Assembly: GCF_009923995.1 (NCBI RefSeq)
Contig: NZ_RFSK01000021.1
Location: 1 to 64,000 of the forward strand
Source of the DNA: Janthinobacterium sp.
GTDB taxonomy: Bacteria; Pseudomonadota; Gammaproteobacteria; Burkholderiales; Burkholderiaceae_D
Reading direction: 5' to 3'
DNA length: 64,000 nt
A program made the translations under genes and the position numbers. The notes under the pieces are model-generated. The model worked only from the letters and a program-made list of their open reading frames with translations. It was not told the DNA's origin and did no database searches. Of this stretch, positions 53,140 through 64,000 are shown piece by piece (positions within the stretch are counted from its first letter, which is position 1; each line of letters begins with the position of its first letter).

Positions 53140-55601
53140 GCGGCGGCCTTTTCCAGTGCACTGACGAGACGCGCCACCCGGTCCGACAGCTTTTCCGTCG
53201 TCAGCTGTTCGCGGAAGCGCTCGACCATCAGGCCGAAGGCGAAGGGCGACGCCCGCTCCAGGGGCTGCAGGGCAATCGTGCGTCCATGCAGCTCGCGCAG
53301 GGTGGCGCGCAGGCGCGTCAGTTCCAGCTCCTGCTCCAGCACTTCGCGCTGTGCCTGGCTCAGCAGCAAGTTGGCCGCATCATGCCTGCGGAACACTTCA
53401 AAGAACAGCGAGGACGAAGCCTGCAGCTGGCGCGCGCTCTTCGGCTGGCCCGGATAGCCCTGGAACACGAGGCCGGCGATGCGGGCGATTTCGCGGAAGC
53501 GCCGCTGCGACAGTTCCGTCGCGTTCAGGCTGGCCAGCACGTCTTCCAGCAAGTGCTGCGTGCTGAACAGGGCTAGCCCCCCGCCCGTGGCCGCGTCGAA
53601 CAGGGGCGCGTAGTCAAGCTCGCTGGCGCCCAGCAATTCGAAGCCGTAGTCGTTGACGGCGATGGACAGGGTGGCCGGCTGTGCGCGGGCGATGCGGTAG
53701 GCCAGCAGGGATGCCAGTCCCAGGTGCACGGAGCGCCCCGCGAACGGGTAGACGAACAGGTGATGACCTTCCCGGCTGGACAGGGTTTCCACCAGCAGGG
53801 CCGCGCGCGTGGGCAAGGCGGACCAGCGCGCCTGGATGGCCAGCAAGGGGGCCAGCGCGCGCATTTCCGGTCCGCTGGCCCGCCCCTCCTGAGCCAGCTG
53901 CAGCTGGTCCAGCACGGCATGCGCCAGTTCCGACGACAGGGGCATCTTGCCGCCCTGCCAGCGCGGCACGGCGCCGCGGCTGCCGGTAGCCCGCCGCACG
54001 TACGCCGTCATCTCGTGCACGCGCACGAATTCCAGGATGCGCCCGCCAAACAAAAAATGGTCGCCCTGCCGCAGGCGCGAAATGAACGATTCCTCGATGC
54101 TGCCTATCCTGCCGCCGCTCATGAACTTGACCTGGATCGCCGCTTCCGAGACGATGGTGCCGATGCTCATGCGGTGGCGCCGCGCCAGCGCCGCGTCCGG
54201 CACGCGGTAGACACCGTCGTCGTCCGGCAGCACGCGCCGGTATTCCGGGTACACGGTGAGGCTTTGCCCGCCCCGCGCGACGAAATCGAGCGCCCATTGC
54301 CACTCGCCGGGCGTCAGGTGGCGGTAGGACCACGCCTTGCGCACTTCCCCGTACAGTTCCTGCGACTGGAAGCCGCCGCCCAGCGCCACCGTCACCAGGT
54401 GCTGCACCAGCACGTCGAGCGGCTTGTCGGGCACGGGCCGCGCTTCCAGGTGGCCCTGCGCCAGGGCGGCACGGGCGCCGGCCGCTTCCAGCAATTCCAG
54501 GCTGTTGGTGGGCACCAGGGTGACGCGCGAGATGCGCCCCGGCGCGTGGCCGCTGCGCCCGGCCCGCTGCACCAGGCGGGCGATGCCCTTCGCGCTGCCC
54601 ACCTGCAGCACCCGTTCGACGGGCAGAAAATCCACGCCCAGGTCCAGGCTGGACGTGCACACGACTGCTTTCAGCTCGCCCGTCTTCAAATGCTGCTCGA
54701 CCCACTCGCGAACTTCGCGGTCCAGCGAACCGTGGTGCAGGGCGATCAGTCCCGCCCAGTCGGGCCGCGCATCGAGCAAATGCTGGTACCACAGCTCCGC
54801 CTGCGAACGCGTATTCGTAAACACCAGGGTGGTGGCGCTGCCCTCGATTTCCGCGATCAGCGGTTGCAGCATCTGGATGCCCAGGTGGCCGCCCCAGGGA
54901 AAGCGCGTGGGATTGACGGGGATCAAACTGTCGACGAGGATGCGCTTCCTGACCTTGCCTTCGACGAGCACGCCGTCATTGTCGTCGCCCAGCAGCACGT
55001 CCTGCGCCTGCACCAGGTTGCCCAGGGTGGCCGACAGGCCCCACGTCATCAGGGTTTCCTGCCAGCGGCGCAGCCGGGCCAGCGCCAGCTGCACCTGCAC
55101 GCCGCGCTTGCTGCCCATCAATTCGTGCCACTCGTCGACGATCACCGTTTCCAGCAAGGCGAAGCGTTCCCGTGCATCCGCCTGGCTCAGCATCAGGGAC
55201 AGGCTTTCCGGCGTTGTGACGAGCACGTCGGGCCAGGCCTTGGCCTGCCTTGCCCGCTGCGCCGCGCTCGTGTCGCCCGTGCGCGCCTCGATGCGCCAGC
55301 CCGGTGCGAGATCGGCGCCGGAGGCCTGCAGGGCGCGCACCGTGTCGGCCGCCAGCGCGCGCATGGGCGTAATCCACAGCACGCGCAAGCCCTGCTTGCG
55401 GCTCTTGCGCGCCAGGCGCTCGGCGCGCAGCAGGGCGCCGAACCACACGGCGTAGGTCTTGCCCGACCCCGTGCTCGCATGCAGCAGGCCGGACCGGCCT
55501 TGCGCGGCCGCGCGCCAGACGCCGCGCTGGAACGGAAACACCTTCCAGCCGCGCCCGAGGAACCAGGCGTCGATGCGCTGCGCCAGCGCGCCTTTGCTCA
55601 T
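53136..55601 (-). CDS. Ligase-associated Lhr-type DEXH-box helicase
   Basis: ATP-dependent 3'-5' helicase of the Lhr-core family, 821 residues. N-terminal RecA domain with Walker [18 protein letters not shown], motif [12 protein letters not shown] and [13 protein letters not shown]. The second RecA domain has [32 protein letters not shown] and [12 protein letters not shown]. It ends with the winged-helix and Lhr-specific C-terminal region ([20 protein letters not shown]). Lies 10 nt after the ligase gene and overlaps pdeM. Shorter than full-length E. coli Lhr, as expected for this clade. Confidence 0.94.
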   Translation of the reverse strand: MSKGALAQRIDAWFLGRGWKVFPFQRGVWRAAAQGRSGLLHASTGSGKTYAVWFGALLRAERLARKSRKQGLRVLWITPMRALAADTVRALQASGADLAPGWRIEARTGDTSAAQRARQAKAWPDVLVTTPESLSLMLSQADARERFALLETVIVDEWHELMGSKRGVQVQLALARLRRWQETLMTWGLSATLGNLVQAQDVLLGDDNDGVLVEGKVRKRILVDSLIPVNPTRFPWGGHLGIQMLQPLIAEIEGSATTLVFTNTRSQAELWYQHLLDARPDWAGLIALHHGSLDREVREWVEQHLKTGELKAVVCTSSLDLGVDFLPVERVLQVGSAKGIARLVQRAGRSGHAPGRISRVTLVPTNSLELLEAAGARAALAQGHLEARPVPDKPLDVLVQHLVTVALGGGFQSQELYGEVRKAWSYRHLTPGEWQWALDFVARGGQSLTVYPEYRRVLPDDDGVYRVPDAALARRHRMSIGTIVSEAAIQVKFMSGGRIGSIEESFISRLRQGDHFLFGGRILEFVRVHEMTAYVRRATGSRGAVPRWQGGKMPLSSELAHAVLDQLQLAQEGRASGPEMRALAPLLAIQARWSALPTRAALLVETLSSREGHHLFVYPFAGRSVHLGLASLLAYRIARAQPATLSIAVNDYGFELLGASELDYAPLFDAATGGGLALFSTQHLLEDVLASLNATELSQRRFREIARIAGLVFQGYPGQPKSARQLQASSSLFFEVFRRHDAANLLLSQAQREVLEQELELTRLRATLRELHGRTIALQPLERASPFAFGLMVERFREQLTTEKLSDRVARLVSALEKAAA

Positions 55602-55611
55602 GGCGCGCCTT

Positions 55612-57243
55612 TCACGGTGCGCCGGCCAGCATGGCCTTCAGGGTGGCCAGGGTGTCGGCGTCGCCGATGGCCTTGTCCTCGCGCCGGCGCAGGATGCGGG
55701 GGAAGCGCACGGCGATGCCCGCCTTGTGGCGGCCGGACGCGGCGATGCCCTCGAAGCCGATCTCGAACACCATGGTGGGCTTGACGCTGCGCACAGGGCC
55801 GAATTTTTCGATGGTGGTCTTGCGGATGGCGGCGTCAACTTGCCCGATCTCCGCATCCGTGAGGCCCGAATATGCCTTGGCGAACGGCACCAGCTTGCGC
55901 TCGCCCTCCCCCTCCTCATCCCACACGGCGAAGGTGTAGTCCGTGTACAGCGAGGCGCGGCGGCCGTGGCCCGCCTGCGCGTAGATCAGCACGGCGTCGA
56001 CGGCATATGGCTCGATCTTCCATTTCCACCACGTACCCACGTCCTTGGTGCGGCCCACGCCATACGCGGCCGACACGGCCTTGAGCATCATGCCTTCCAC
56101 GCCGCGCGCCCGCGATTCCGCGCGGATGGCGGCCAGCGCGTCCCAGCTTGCCGCCTCGATGCGCGGCGACAGGCGCAGCGCGGGAGCGTCCACGGCGGCC
56201 ACCACGTTTTCCAGCAGGGCGCGCCGCTCGTGCTGCGGCAGGTGGCGCACATCCACGCCGTCGCATTCCAGCACGTCGTAGGCCACGAGCACGGCCGGCA
56301 GTTCGGCCAGCAGCCTGGGCGAGACCGTCTTGCGGCCCATGCGCTTTTGCAGGTCGGCAAACGCGGATGGCACCTCGCCCGGCTGCCAGACGAGGATTTC
56401 GCCATCGAGCACGGTGCCTTCCGGCAGGGGCAGCTGCGCCAGTTCGGGAAAGCGTTCCGTGATCAGTTCCTCGCCGCGCGACCACAGCCAGCTGGCGCCG
56501 TCGCGGCGCAGCAGCTGGGCGCGCATGCCGTCGTATTTCCATTCCACCAGCCAGTCGCCGATGTCGCCCAGGGTTTCCGCTCCCGCCTGCAGGGGATGGG
56601 CGAGGAAGAAGGGATAGGGCTGGCCGCCGCGCAGCGCGTGCTCGCCATCGGACGGCGCGCCGATCAGTTTCAAGAAGCCGGCGCCCGTGGGGCTGACCTT
56701 GCCGTCCGTCCAGCCCATCAGGCGCTGGGCGACGAGCTTGCCGTCGATGGCGGCGATGGACGCCAGCGCCCGCGTCACCAGCAGTTTCGACACGCCCACG
56801 CGAAAGCCGCCGCCGATCAGCTTGATGAGTAAAAAGCGCTCCCGCGTTTCCAGCTCGTCCCAGTAGGCCAGCAGGGCCGTGCGGATGGTCTCCGGCGCGG
56901 CGCCGCGCAGGGGCGCGATGCGCTGCTCGACCCATTCGGCCAGGCCGATGTCGCTGCGCTTGGCCGGCGCGGGCAGGATCAGGGCGATGGTTTCGGCCAG
57001 GTCGCCCACGGCGTGATAGGCCTCGTCGAACAGCCAGGCATCCAGGCCCGCCCGTTCGGTCGCGTACTCGCGCAGCAGTCTGGTGGGCACGGCCTGGCGT
57101 GGCTTGCCGCCGGCCAGGAAGTACACGGCCCAGGCCGCGTCCTGCGGCGCGGCGCGCTGGAAATACGCCTGCAGGGCCGCCAGCTTGCGGCTGGTGGACG
57201 TGGTCTCGTCGAGCTCCGCATACAGCCGGGCAAAGTCACGCAT
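55612..57243 (-). CDS. ATP-dependent DNA ligase of the Lhr-MPE-Lig-MBL cluster
   Basis: Seals nicks with ATP, 543 residues. N-terminal DNA-binding domain, then the adenylation domain with nucleophile Lys in [14 protein letters not shown], followed by [11 protein letters not shown] and [15 protein letters not shown] motifs, and an OB-fold with [13 protein letters not shown] and [17 protein letters not shown] 57243 ([13 protein letters not shown]) is chosen over a basic upstream extension lacking homology. Its first codons overlap the stop of the MBL exonuclease gene by 8 nt. It is distinct from the NAD-dependent replicative ligase, which is not in the window. Confidence 0.93.
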   Translation of the reverse strand: MRDFARLYAELDETTSTSRKLAALQAYFQRAAPQDAAWAVYFLAGGKPRQAVPTRLLREYATERAGLDAWLFDEAYHAVGDLAETIALILPAPAKRSDIGLAEWVEQRIAPLRGAAPETIRTALLAYWDELETRERFLLIKLIGGGFRVGVSKLLVTRALASIAAIDGKLVAQRLMGWTDGKVSPTGAGFLKLIGAPSDGEHALRGGQPYPFFLAHPLQAGAETLGDIGDWLVEWKYDGMRAQLLRRDGASWLWSRGEELITERFPELAQLPLPEGTVLDGEILVWQPGEVPSAFADLQKRMGRKTVSPRLLAELPAVLVAYDVLECDGVDVRHLPQHERRALLENVVAAVDAPALRLSPRIEAASWDALAAIRAESRARGVEGMMLKAVSAAYGVGRTKDVGTWWKWKIEPYAVDAVLIYAQAGHGRRASLYTDYTFAVWDEEGEGERKLVPFAKAYSGLTDAEIGQVDAAIRKTTIEKFGPVRSVKPTMVFEIGFEGIAASGRHKAGIAVRFPRILRRREDKAIGDADTLATLKAMLAGAP

Positions 57244-58279
57244 GGGGACCTTCCTCCGCCTGCGCCGCGGATGCCGCGGGCACGCCGTCATCGGCCTCGT
57301 CGTCGCCATATTCCGTCTCGAAGCCACCCGCCTGCCAGCCATGCTGCTGCAGCCAGCGCACCATCACGGGAATCGAGCCGTGCGTGACGATGATGCGCTC
57401 GGCCTGCGTGGCCGTGATGGCTTGCATGAGGCCGGGCCAGTCGGCGTGGTCGGACAGGACGAAACCGCGGTCCACGCCGCGCCGCCGGCGCGCGCCCCGC
57501 AGCAGCATCCAGCCGCTGGCGAACGCATCGCTGTAATCGCCGAAGCGCTTCATCCAGGGCGAGCCGGCCGCCGACGGCGGGGCGATCACCATGGCCGTCT
57601 TCAGGGCCGCCTTGTCCGTCACCTCGTCCACCATGACGGTGGCGGGCAAGGCCACGCCCGATTCGCGGTAGACCTGCGTCAATGCCTGCGCCGCGCCATG
57701 GCAGATAATGGGACCGATGGCGGCGTCGAGGCCCGCCAGGATGCGCTGCGCCTTGCCGAAGGCATAGCAGAACAGCACGCTGGTGCGCCCTTCTGCCGCA
57801 TTCCTGCGCCACCACTGGTTGATCTCGTCATTGATTTCCTGCGGCGCCTGCCAGCGGTAGATGGGCAGGCCGAACGTCGATTCCGTGATGAAGGTATCGC
57901 AGCGCACGGGGTCGAACGGCGCGCAGGTGGGGTCCGGCTGCAGCTTGTAGTCGCCCGAGGCCACCCACACGTGGCCGCCGTGCTCCATGCGCACCTGGGC
58001 CGAACCGAGCACGTGGCCGGCCGGGTGCAGCGACACGCGCACGCCGTGGTGCTCGACCGTCTCGCCGTACGCGAGGCCCTGGATGGAGACGGGGCCCAGG
58101 CGCGCGCGCAGCACCTGCGCGCCGCTGGCCGCGCACAGGTAGTGCCGGTGGCCCACGCGCGCGTGGTCCGCATGGGCATGCGTGATGACGGCGCGCTCGA
58201 CGGGACGCCACGGGTCGATGTAGAACTGCCCCGGCACGCAGTACAAGCCTTCCTTGCGCACCACCACCATGTCGGCCAT
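57236..58279 (-). CDS. Ligase-associated MBL-fold exonuclease
   Basis: Metallo-beta-lactamase/beta-CASP-type DNA exonuclease, 347 residues. Metal motif ITHAHADHARVGHRHYL near residue 35; ligands later in SLHPAGHVLGSAQ and VWVASGDYKLQPDPT, and the C-terminal FVLSDHADWPGLMQAI and IIVTHGSIPVMVRWL. ATG 58279 (MADMVVVRKEGLY) is preferred over an extension upstream. First gene of the Lhr-MPE-Lig-MBL cluster, 94 nt downstream of recQ. Confidence 0.93.
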   Translation of the reverse strand: MADMVVVRKEGLYCVPGQFYIDPWRPVERAVITHAHADHARVGHRHYLCAASGAQVLRARLGPVSIQGLAYGETVEHHGVRVSLHPAGHVLGSAQVRMEHGGHVWVASGDYKLQPDPTCAPFDPVRCDTFITESTFGLPIYRWQAPQEINDEINQWWRRNAAEGRTSVLFCYAFGKAQRILAGLDAAIGPIICHGAAQALTQVYRESGVALPATVMVDEVTDKAALKTAMVIAPPSAAGSPWMKRFGDYSDAFASGWMLLRGARRRRGVDRGFVLSDHADWPGLMQAITATQAERIIVTHGSIPVMVRWLQQHGWQAGGFETEYGDDEADDGVPAASAAQAEEGPHA

Positions 58280-58373
58280 GCCCCACCCCCGAACTTGAAA
58301 TCGCGTTGGAATGCTTGCAGTGTGGCAGGCTTGCGGCAGATCATTTGTTCGGCAGCGCACGCTGACGTCAAGG

Positions 58374-60083
58374 TCAGGCAGGCGCGACGAATTCCGCCAT
58401 GAAGGTGCGCGTGGTGTTTTCCGGAAAGGCAATCGTCACCTGGTCGCCTGCCACGGACAGCACGGTGCCGATGTCGAAACGGGGCACGCGCACGCGGCTG
58501 CCGACGGCGATCAGGGGCTCGGCTGGCACGGCTGGCGCCTGCGTCTCGGCCCCATCGTCGAGGACGATGGGCGTGGCCAGTGCCGGCGGCGACAGACAAT
58601 TATCACAGGTACAACAACGTTCGAAGTCCCCTGCATCGCCAAAATACTCGAGCAACAATTTCCAGCGGCAAAAGCCGCTTTGCGCATACGCCACCATGTG
58701 CTCCAGCGCCTGCTTGTCGCGCTCCTGCTTGTCGACATACACCTGCGCCAGCTGCGCATACGTGGGCGCCTTGGCCGCCCTGGCCGATGGCGGCTTGAGG
58801 CTGTAGCCCAGCTTGCGGTCCTGGCGCAGCAGCTTGCCGTCTTTCAACAGTTTCAAACAGACTTTCAAATGGCCCGCCGACAACTCCGGCAAGGCCGATT
58901 GCAGAGCGTCGGCGCGGAAGGTGGCCGGCAAGTCCTGCGCGGCCGCGACGATGGCGGCCAGCTCCGCGGCCGTGGGATAGTGCCTGGCAAGAAAATACTG
59001 CTGCACCCGCTTGTCTTCCTGGAAATACAGCAAGGTGCAGTCGGCGGGCAAGCCGTCGCGCCCCGCCCGGCCCGATTCCTGGTAATACGCTTCCAGGTTG
59101 GCGGGCACCTGCAGATGGATCACGAAACGCGTGTCGGGCTTGTCGATGCCCATGCCGAACGCATTCGTCGCCACCATGATGCGGCGCTCGCCGCCCATGA
59201 ACAGTTCCTGGTGGAGCCGGCGCTCGCGCGCCGCCAGCTTGCCGTGGTAGCAAGTGACGCTGGCGCCCAGTTCTTCCAGGCGCGCCGTCAGGTCCTCGAC
59301 GGCTTTCACCGTGGCCGCATACACGATGCCCACGCCGGGCGTCTCGCGCAGCAGGCGCAGCACTTCATCCTGTTTCTCACCGGCATTCGTAACCTGGATC
59401 ACGCGGTAGCGCAGGTTGGCCCGGTAGATCCCCGTGTTGACGACGTGCAACCGGGGCGCGTCGAGCTGCGCGCGGATATCGTCGATGACTTCTTCCGTGG
59501 CCGTGGCCGTCAGCGCCAGCACGGGCGGGCGCCCCAGCGCGCGCAGGGCGGCGGACACTTCCAGGTAGGCGGGACGGAAATCATGGCCCCACTGGGAAAT
59601 GCAATGGGCTTCGTCGATGACGGCCAGGACGGGCGGCGCCTGCGCCAGCAGGGCGAGAAACTCCGGCATCGCCAGCCTTTCCGGCGTGCAAAAGATAATG
59701 ATCTTACCGCCGCGCGCGATGCTGGCCAGGGCGGCGTCCTCGTCCGCGCGCGTGAGGCTGCTGTTGAGCTGCACGGCCGTGATGCCCAGCGCATGCAGCT
59801 TTTCCAGCTGGTCCTTCATCAGCGAGATCAGCGGCGATATCACGAGGGTGGCGCCGGGCAGGAGGGCGGCGGGCAACTGGTAGCACAGCGACTTGCCGCT
59901 GCCGGTGGGCATGATGGCCAGCGTATCCCGGCCGGCCAGCACGCTGTCGATGACTTCCTGCTGGCCGTCGCGCAGGCGGGCGACGCCAAAGACGGCGCGC
60001 AGCAGGCGCTGGATGGATCGGCCCGGCTTGCCCGGCTTGCCGGCCTGGCCGGATTGCTTTGCTGCACCATTCATCATTGCCAT
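58374..60083 (-). CDS. RecQ-family ATP-dependent DNA helicase without HRDC domain
   Basis: 3'-5' DNA helicase, 569 residues. Walker A IMPTGSGKSLCYQLPA, DEAH in VIDEAHCISQWGHDFRP, ALTATATEEVID, the second RecA domain VATNAFGMGIDKPDTRFVIH and YQESGRAGRDGLPAD, and the zinc-binding cysteines in CRWKLLLEYFGD ... RCCTCDNC. In place of the usual HRDC domain it ends with a short beta-rich segment (IAVGSRVRVPRFDIGTVLSV, IAFPENTTRTFMAEFV) that resembles a KOW/SH3-like fold. Same strand as and just upstream of the ligase cluster, so a joint role in repair is likely. Confidence 0.9.
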   Translation of the reverse strand: MAMMNGAAKQSGQAGKPGKPGRSIQRLLRAVFGVARLRDGQQEVIDSVLAGRDTLAIMPTGSGKSLCYQLPAALLPGATLVISPLISLMKDQLEKLHALGITAVQLNSSLTRADEDAALASIARGGKIIIFCTPERLAMPEFLALLAQAPPVLAVIDEAHCISQWGHDFRPAYLEVSAALRALGRPPVLALTATATEEVIDDIRAQLDAPRLHVVNTGIYRANLRYRVIQVTNAGEKQDEVLRLLRETPGVGIVYAATVKAVEDLTARLEELGASVTCYHGKLAARERRLHQELFMGGERRIMVATNAFGMGIDKPDTRFVIHLQVPANLEAYYQESGRAGRDGLPADCTLLYFQEDKRVQQYFLARHYPTAAELAAIVAAAQDLPATFRADALQSALPELSAGHLKVCLKLLKDGKLLRQDRKLGYSLKPPSARAAKAPTYAQLAQVYVDKQERDKQALEHMVAYAQSGFCRWKLLLEYFGDAGDFERCCTCDNCLSPPALATPIVLDDGAETQAPAVPAEPLIAVGSRVRVPRFDIGTVLSVAGDQVTIAFPENTTRTFMAEFVAPA

Positions 60084-60200
60084 CCTGATAAAGTCCGAAA
60101 GATAAACCGCATTCCCGGCGCCAGGGCGCCAGGGTGCAGCTACTTTACGGCCGGGCCTGGCGCACCGCCATAGGACGTCCGCTACAGCCCGCGTAGGATT

Positions 60201-60599
60201 TCAGGAAGGGAAGAGGATGGCCCAGAACAGCATCAGCAGGCCGGCGATCGACACGCACCAGACGAGCGTGCGCACGATGGGCACACCGAACGCGTACAGG
60301 GGCAGGTAGAGCACGCGGGCGGCCAGGTACAGGGCGGCGCCATACAGCGTGAGCGCGCTTTCCTGCGCCGTCACGTGGGCGATCAGCACGGCGGCGGCGA
60401 ACAGCGGCAGCGTCTCGAACAGGTTGGCCTGGGCCCGCTGCAAGCGGCCCGTGATCTTGCCCACGGGCGGACCGGCGCTGTCGCGCGCGCTCATATTGTA
60501 TTCAGGCCCCGTTTCGCGCGTGCGGAACAGGGCCGGCAGGAGGATTTGCACCAGCGCCAGCACGAGGGTACAGCCGAGCATCGTCAGTTCAGGGGTCAT
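60201..60599 (-). CDS. MAPEG-family membrane protein
   Basis: Integral membrane protein of 132 residues with four hydrophobic segments (LTMLGCTLVLALVQILLPAL, LPLFAAAVLIAHV, LYGAALYLAARVLYLPLYAF, TLVWCVSIAGLLMLFWAILF). The phrase RLQRAQANLFETLPLFAAA is the MAPEG signature (membrane-associated proteins in eicosanoid and glutathione metabolism). Bacterial members are often glutathione transferases of unknown substrate. Lies 50 nt after the hybrid kinase on the same strand. Confidence 0.88.
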   Translation of the reverse strand: MTPELTMLGCTLVLALVQILLPALFRTRETGPEYNMSARDSAGPPVGKITGRLQRAQANLFETLPLFAAAVLIAHVTAQESALTLYGAALYLAARVLYLPLYAFGVPIVRTLVWCVSIAGLLMLFWAILFPS

Positions 60600-60649
60600 G
60601 CTTGCCTCTGCAGGGTGAGACAGGCAGGCCCGGGATGGCGCGCGCCGTG

Positions 60650-63600
60650 TCAGGATTGGTCGAGTGCCGCTTGCAGCTCCATCAAGTCATACGGTTTGCG
60701 CAGGACGCTGGCGGAAAAGCCCAGTTCATCCATCGATTCCTTGCCATAGCCGGTGGAAAAGATGATGCGCATGCCCGGCTTGTCGCGCAGCACCATGCGC
60801 GCCAGCGCGATGCCGGACATGCCGGGCAGGCTGACGTCCGTAAACAGGATATCGAAGTCTTGCTCGCTTAGCAACTGCCACGCGGACTCGCCGTCGGACA
60901 CGCCACTCACCGTATGCCCGAGCATGCCCACCAGTTCGCAGACCATCAGCTGCGAATCGAGGTTATCTTCCACCACGAGTATCTTCATGGATGTCGGCAT
61001 GTCCCCCTGTGGTTCCGGCGCATGGCCCGTCAAGTCTAGCCCTGGCGTGCCCGCCAGTTCGAACTGGCGCGCGCGCAACTGCTGCTGGCGGTTGGCCAGC
61101 ACATGGCGCAGCTTGCGCGCCAGCTCTTCGCGCCGGTAGGGCTTGCTGAGCAGTTCCACGCCCGCATCGAGCCGTCCCTCGTGCACGATGACATCCTGCG
61201 CATAGCCCGACGTAAACAGCACGGCGATATCGGGCTGCAACTCGCGTGCCTGGCGCGCCATGTCCGTGCTGCTGACGGGACCGGGCATGATCACGTCCGT
61301 AAACAACAGGTCGATCTGCGCGCCGCTGTGCAGCACGGCCAGGGCGCTTTCGCCATCTTCGGCCTTGAGCACCTTGTAGCCCAGCGCGCCCAGCATGTCG
61401 ACGACGGTGGTGCGCACGCCCACGTCGTCTTCCACCACCAGCACGGTTTCCGTGCCGCCCGTGACGACGCCGCTCAATTCCACTTCCTCGTCCGCTTCAG
61501 CCATCAGGGAGCGGGGCAAATAGATTTTGACTCCCGTGCCCACGCCAGGTTCACTGTAGATGCGGATATGCCCACGGCTTTGCGTGACGAAGCCGTAGGC
61601 CATCGACAGCCCCAGGCCCGTGCCCGCCCCTTCCGGCTTGGTGGTGAAGAAGGGTTCGAACGCGCGCTGCAGCACGGGGCCGCTCATGCCGTGGCCCGTA
61701 TCGGTGACGGACAGCATCACGTACTGGCCGGCCGGCACGTCGACCAGGTTGTGCACATAATGTTCATCGAGCACGACGTTGCCCAGCTCGATGGTCAGCT
61801 TGCCCACGCCATCCATGGCATCGCGCGCATTGATGGCCAGGTTGAGGATGACGTTCTCGATCTGGCTGCGGTCGACGAGGGTATTCCACAACCCGCCGCC
61901 GCCCACGTGCACGATATCGATGGCCTCGCCCAGGGCGCGCCGCAGCAGCGCATCCATGTTGCGCACCACGCGGGCCAGGTCGGCGACGACGGGCTTGAGC
62001 GGTTGACGCCGCGCAAACGCCAGCAGATGCGAAGACAGCTTGGCCCCCCGTTCGACGGCGGCAATGGCCGTGTCGAGGCGCTGGCGCATGAGGCCATCGC
62101 CGCCGGCCAGGTGCTGCAGCAAATGCAGGTTGCCGGAAATAATTTGCAGCACATTGTTGAAGTCGTGCGCGATGCCGCCCGTCAGCTGGCCCACGGCTTC
62201 CATCTTCTGCGCCTGGCGCAAGGCATCTTCCGCCTTGGTGCGCTCGCTCACTTCCTGTTCGACCCGGTGTTCCAGGGTTTCGTTCAATTCATGCAGCGCC
62301 TTTTCCACGCGGCGCCGGTCCGTGATGTCCGTCTTGACGGCGATCAAGGAACGCGTGTGACCCTGCTCATCCACGAGGCGGCTGACACTGCTCGACACCC
62401 ACACTTGCGAGCCGTCGGGCTTCAGGTAGCGTTTCTCCAGCGAAAACGACTCGCCCGTTTCCACCAGGCGCTGGAACAGCACGGTGTTGCCCGGCACGTC
62501 ATCGGGATGCATGATGTCGTTCATGTTCAGGCTCAGCAATTCCTCCGCGGAACGGCCCAGCATGCGGCACAGGGCGCCGTTCACGCGCTGGAAGCGGCCA
62601 TCGAGGCCCAGCTCCGACAAGCCCACGGAAGCCTGGCCGAAGATGGCGGCCATGCGTTCCTGGCTGGCCATCAGCTCTTCCTCGATCTGGCGCCGTTCCG
62701 TGACGTCGAAGGACACGCCCACGTAGCGACGCTGTCCCGCCACGCGGCCCGGCACCACCTCGCCCTGGCGCGCGATCCAGCGCACCGCGCCGTCGACGGG
62801 CCGGCGCACGCGGTACTCCACGTATTCGAGCGGATTTTGCGCCAGCTCAAGCTTGCTGGGGCCGACCTTCTTCCAGTCGCGCTCGTCGACCAGGCTCACC
62901 AGCAACTGCTGCGTGATTTCCTGCCCGTCGGCGATGCCCCACTGGCGGCGGAAGGTGGGCGACACGACCATCGCGCCCGTCTCCGGGAACCATTCGAAGG
63001 TGCCGATGCCGCCCGCCTGCTGGGCCAGGCGCAGCCGCTCCTCGCCTTCCATGCGCTCGGTGACGTCGATGCCTTCGACGAGGATGCCCGTGACCCTGCC
63101 CTCGTCGTCCTTGATGGGCTGGTACACGAAGTCGACGTGGCGCTCGCCCGTCCGGCCATCGGCCGTCTGCAGGTCCACCTTCACCTGGCGCCCCTCGTAG
63201 GCGACGCCCGTGCGGTAGACCGCGTCGAGCAGGTCGATGAAGCCTTGCGCCTTGACTTCCGGCAAGGCGACGGCGACGGGCTTGCCCAGCAGATCAAGTT
63301 CGGGACGCCCCACCAGGCGCAGATAATGCTCGTTGGCCAGTTCAAACACGTGCCGCGGCCCGCGCAGCATGGCCATGAAGCTGGGTGCCTGCTGGAACAG
63401 GGCGCGCAGCAGGGCCCGCTCCTCGCCCAGGCGGCGGTTGGCGGCGCGCACGGCCTCGCCTTCCGCCTGCAGGCTGGCGTTGAGTTCGCCCAGTTCCGCC
63501 GTGGCCAGCTTCAGCTGGCGGCCCTCCTCCATGCGCGCCGTCAACTCCAGCGCCGTGCACAGCACGCCGTCGACGCGGCCGTCCGCGCCATGCACGGGGG

Positions 63601-63994
63601 TATAGAACAGGTCGAAGCAGACGTCCGTCGGTTTTCCATTGCGCAACAGCGGCAGACAGCTTTCACGGTGCACCTGCGTCTCGCCGCGCAGGCCCGCTTC
63701 CAGGATGCGCGCATTCCAGTCCCAGATCTCGGGCCACACGGCCGGCACCGTGCCGCCCAGCGCCTGCGGGTGGCGCGCGCCGGCGATGCGGATGTAGTCG
63801 TCGTTGTAGACCATCACGTGCTGCGGCCCCCACATCAGCACCATCGCCATGGGCGAATTGAGCACGATGTCGATGCTGGTGCGCAGGTTGGCGGGCCAGC
63901 CTTCGAGCGGACCGAGCGCGGTGGCGGACCAGTCGTGCCGGCGCACCAGGTCGCCCATGATGCCGCCGCCGCGCGGCCACGCTGCCTGGCTCAT
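60650..63994 (-). CDS. Multi-PAS hybrid histidine kinase with two receiver domains
   Basis: Cytoplasmic sensor kinase, 1114 residues, no membrane segments. Order: N-terminal PAS-like domain (about 20-170), short coiled coil (about 175-210), then PAS domains about 210-330, 340-460 and 465-580. The kinase core has phospho-acceptor His near 605 ([18 protein letters not shown]) and ATPase boxes (NAIDARD-like [42 protein letters not shown]). Two receivers follow, with Asp in [11 protein letters not shown] near 897 and [11 protein letters not shown] near 1050. The ATG lies 6 nt from the window edge, so an upstream partner cannot be seen and a longer N-terminus is possible. Confidence 0.92.
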   Translation of the reverse strand: MSQAAWPRGGGIMGDLVRRHDWSATALGPLEGWPANLRTSIDIVLNSPMAMVLMWGPQHVMVYNDDYIRIAGARHPQALGGTVPAVWPEIWDWNARILEAGLRGETQVHRESCLPLLRNGKPTDVCFDLFYTPVHGADGRVDGVLCTALELTARMEEGRQLKLATAELGELNASLQAEGEAVRAANRRLGEERALLRALFQQAPSFMAMLRGPRHVFELANEHYLRLVGRPELDLLGKPVAVALPEVKAQGFIDLLDAVYRTGVAYEGRQVKVDLQTADGRTGERHVDFVYQPIKDDEGRVTGILVEGIDVTERMEGEERLRLAQQAGGIGTFEWFPETGAMVVSPTFRRQWGIADGQEITQQLLVSLVDERDWKKVGPSKLELAQNPLEYVEYRVRRPVDGAVRWIARQGEVVPGRVAGQRRYVGVSFDVTERRQIEEELMASQERMAAIFGQASVGLSELGLDGRFQRVNGALCRMLGRSAEELLSLNMNDIMHPDDVPGNTVLFQRLVETGESFSLEKRYLKPDGSQVWVSSSVSRLVDEQGHTRSLIAVKTDITDRRRVEKALHELNETLEHRVEQEVSERTKAEDALRQAQKMEAVGQLTGGIAHDFNNVLQIISGNLHLLQHLAGGDGLMRQRLDTAIAAVERGAKLSSHLLAFARRQPLKPVVADLARVVRNMDALLRRALGEAIDIVHVGGGGLWNTLVDRSQIENVILNLAINARDAMDGVGKLTIELGNVVLDEHYVHNLVDVPAGQYVMLSVTDTGHGMSGPVLQRAFEPFFTTKPEGAGTGLGLSMAYGFVTQSRGHIRIYSEPGVGTGVKIYLPRSLMAEADEEVELSGVVTGGTETVLVVEDDVGVRTTVVDMLGALGYKVLKAEDGESALAVLHSGAQIDLLFTDVIMPGPVSSTDMARQARELQPDIAVLFTSGYAQDVIVHEGRLDAGVELLSKPYRREELARKLRHVLANRQQQLRARQFELAGTPGLDLTGHAPEPQGDMPTSMKILVVEDNLDSQLMVCELVGMLGHTVSGVSDGESAWQLLSEQDFDILFTDVSLPGMSGIALARMVLRDKPGMRIIFSTGYGKESMDELGFSASVLRKPYDLMELQAALDQS

Positions 63995-64000
63995 GGCGCC

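Overview
The window looks like a chromosome segment of a high-GC betaproteobacterium of the Oxalobacteraceae (Janthinobacterium/Massilia/Duganella type). This rests on the gene order leuC-leuD-leuB-asd-fimV-truA-trpF-trpB-trpA-accD-folC-SPOR protein-cvpA-purF-metZ, on the rpsF-priB-rpsR-rplI-dnaB block, and on the protein sequences. No identity search was run, so the genus is an inference. No tRNA, rRNA, insertion sequence, prophage or CRISPR array was seen.

Layout. 1-7718 (minus): a two-partner secretion locus, with a very large haemagglutinin-type exoprotein running off the left edge and its outer-membrane transporter. Its most striking part is an array of nine near-identical 249-bp YDG repeats. 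7936-12903: a nucleotide-signalling group, namely a CHASE2 class III cyclase that appears frameshifted, a GAF/HD-GYP protein, and a divergent metallo-beta-lactamase-fold hydrolase. 12950-14629: a PiT phosphate transporter with its DUF47 partner. 14724-17750: dnaB, rplI, rpsR, priB and rpsF; priB appears to start at CTG. 17959-18651: lexA behind two perfect tandem SOS boxes.

18856-36815 (minus): the biosynthetic supercluster for methionine, purines, folate, fatty acids, tryptophan and leucine. It is punctuated by three copies of a GGGGTCAGACCC/GGGTCTGACCCC hairpin repeat and by a small entericidin-like lipoprotein gene inside leuCDB. 37092-39805: cheZ-cheA without other chemotaxis genes. 40180-42672: a probable low-oxygen response group with a perfect TTGAT-N4-ATCAA site, a universal stress protein, a NarL-type regulator and an Fnr-like regulator that lacks the full cysteine cluster.

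42867-50050: iron-linked genes. First comes a Fur-box-preceded hemP, followed by an unknown 108-residue protein and a DUF2325 protein. After a glutathione peroxidase comes a minus-strand operon behind a perfect Fur palindrome: PepSY membrane protein, DUF2271, DUF4198, ApbE and a flavoreductase. The DUF2271 protein carries the ApbE target motif DGVSGAT, so the operon reads as a flavinylated extracytoplasmic electron-transfer system. Its flavoreductase gene is broken by a perfect 88-bp inverted repeat.

50211-52275: small stress-type proteins (pyridoxamine-phosphate-oxidase fold, DUF2239, a Ser/Gly-rich protein, a KGG-repeat protein). 52471-60083: the DNA-repair cluster of metallophosphoesterase, Lhr-type helicase, ATP-dependent ligase and MBL exonuclease, with recQ upstream. 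60201-63994: a MAPEG protein and a multi-PAS hybrid histidine kinase whose start lies 6 bases from the window edge.

The best candidates for something new are the flavinylation operon with its inverted-repeat lesion, the Fnr-like protein paired with a nearby Fnr site, the hemP-DUF2325 group, and a Leu/Ile-rich upstream frame overlapping leuC.
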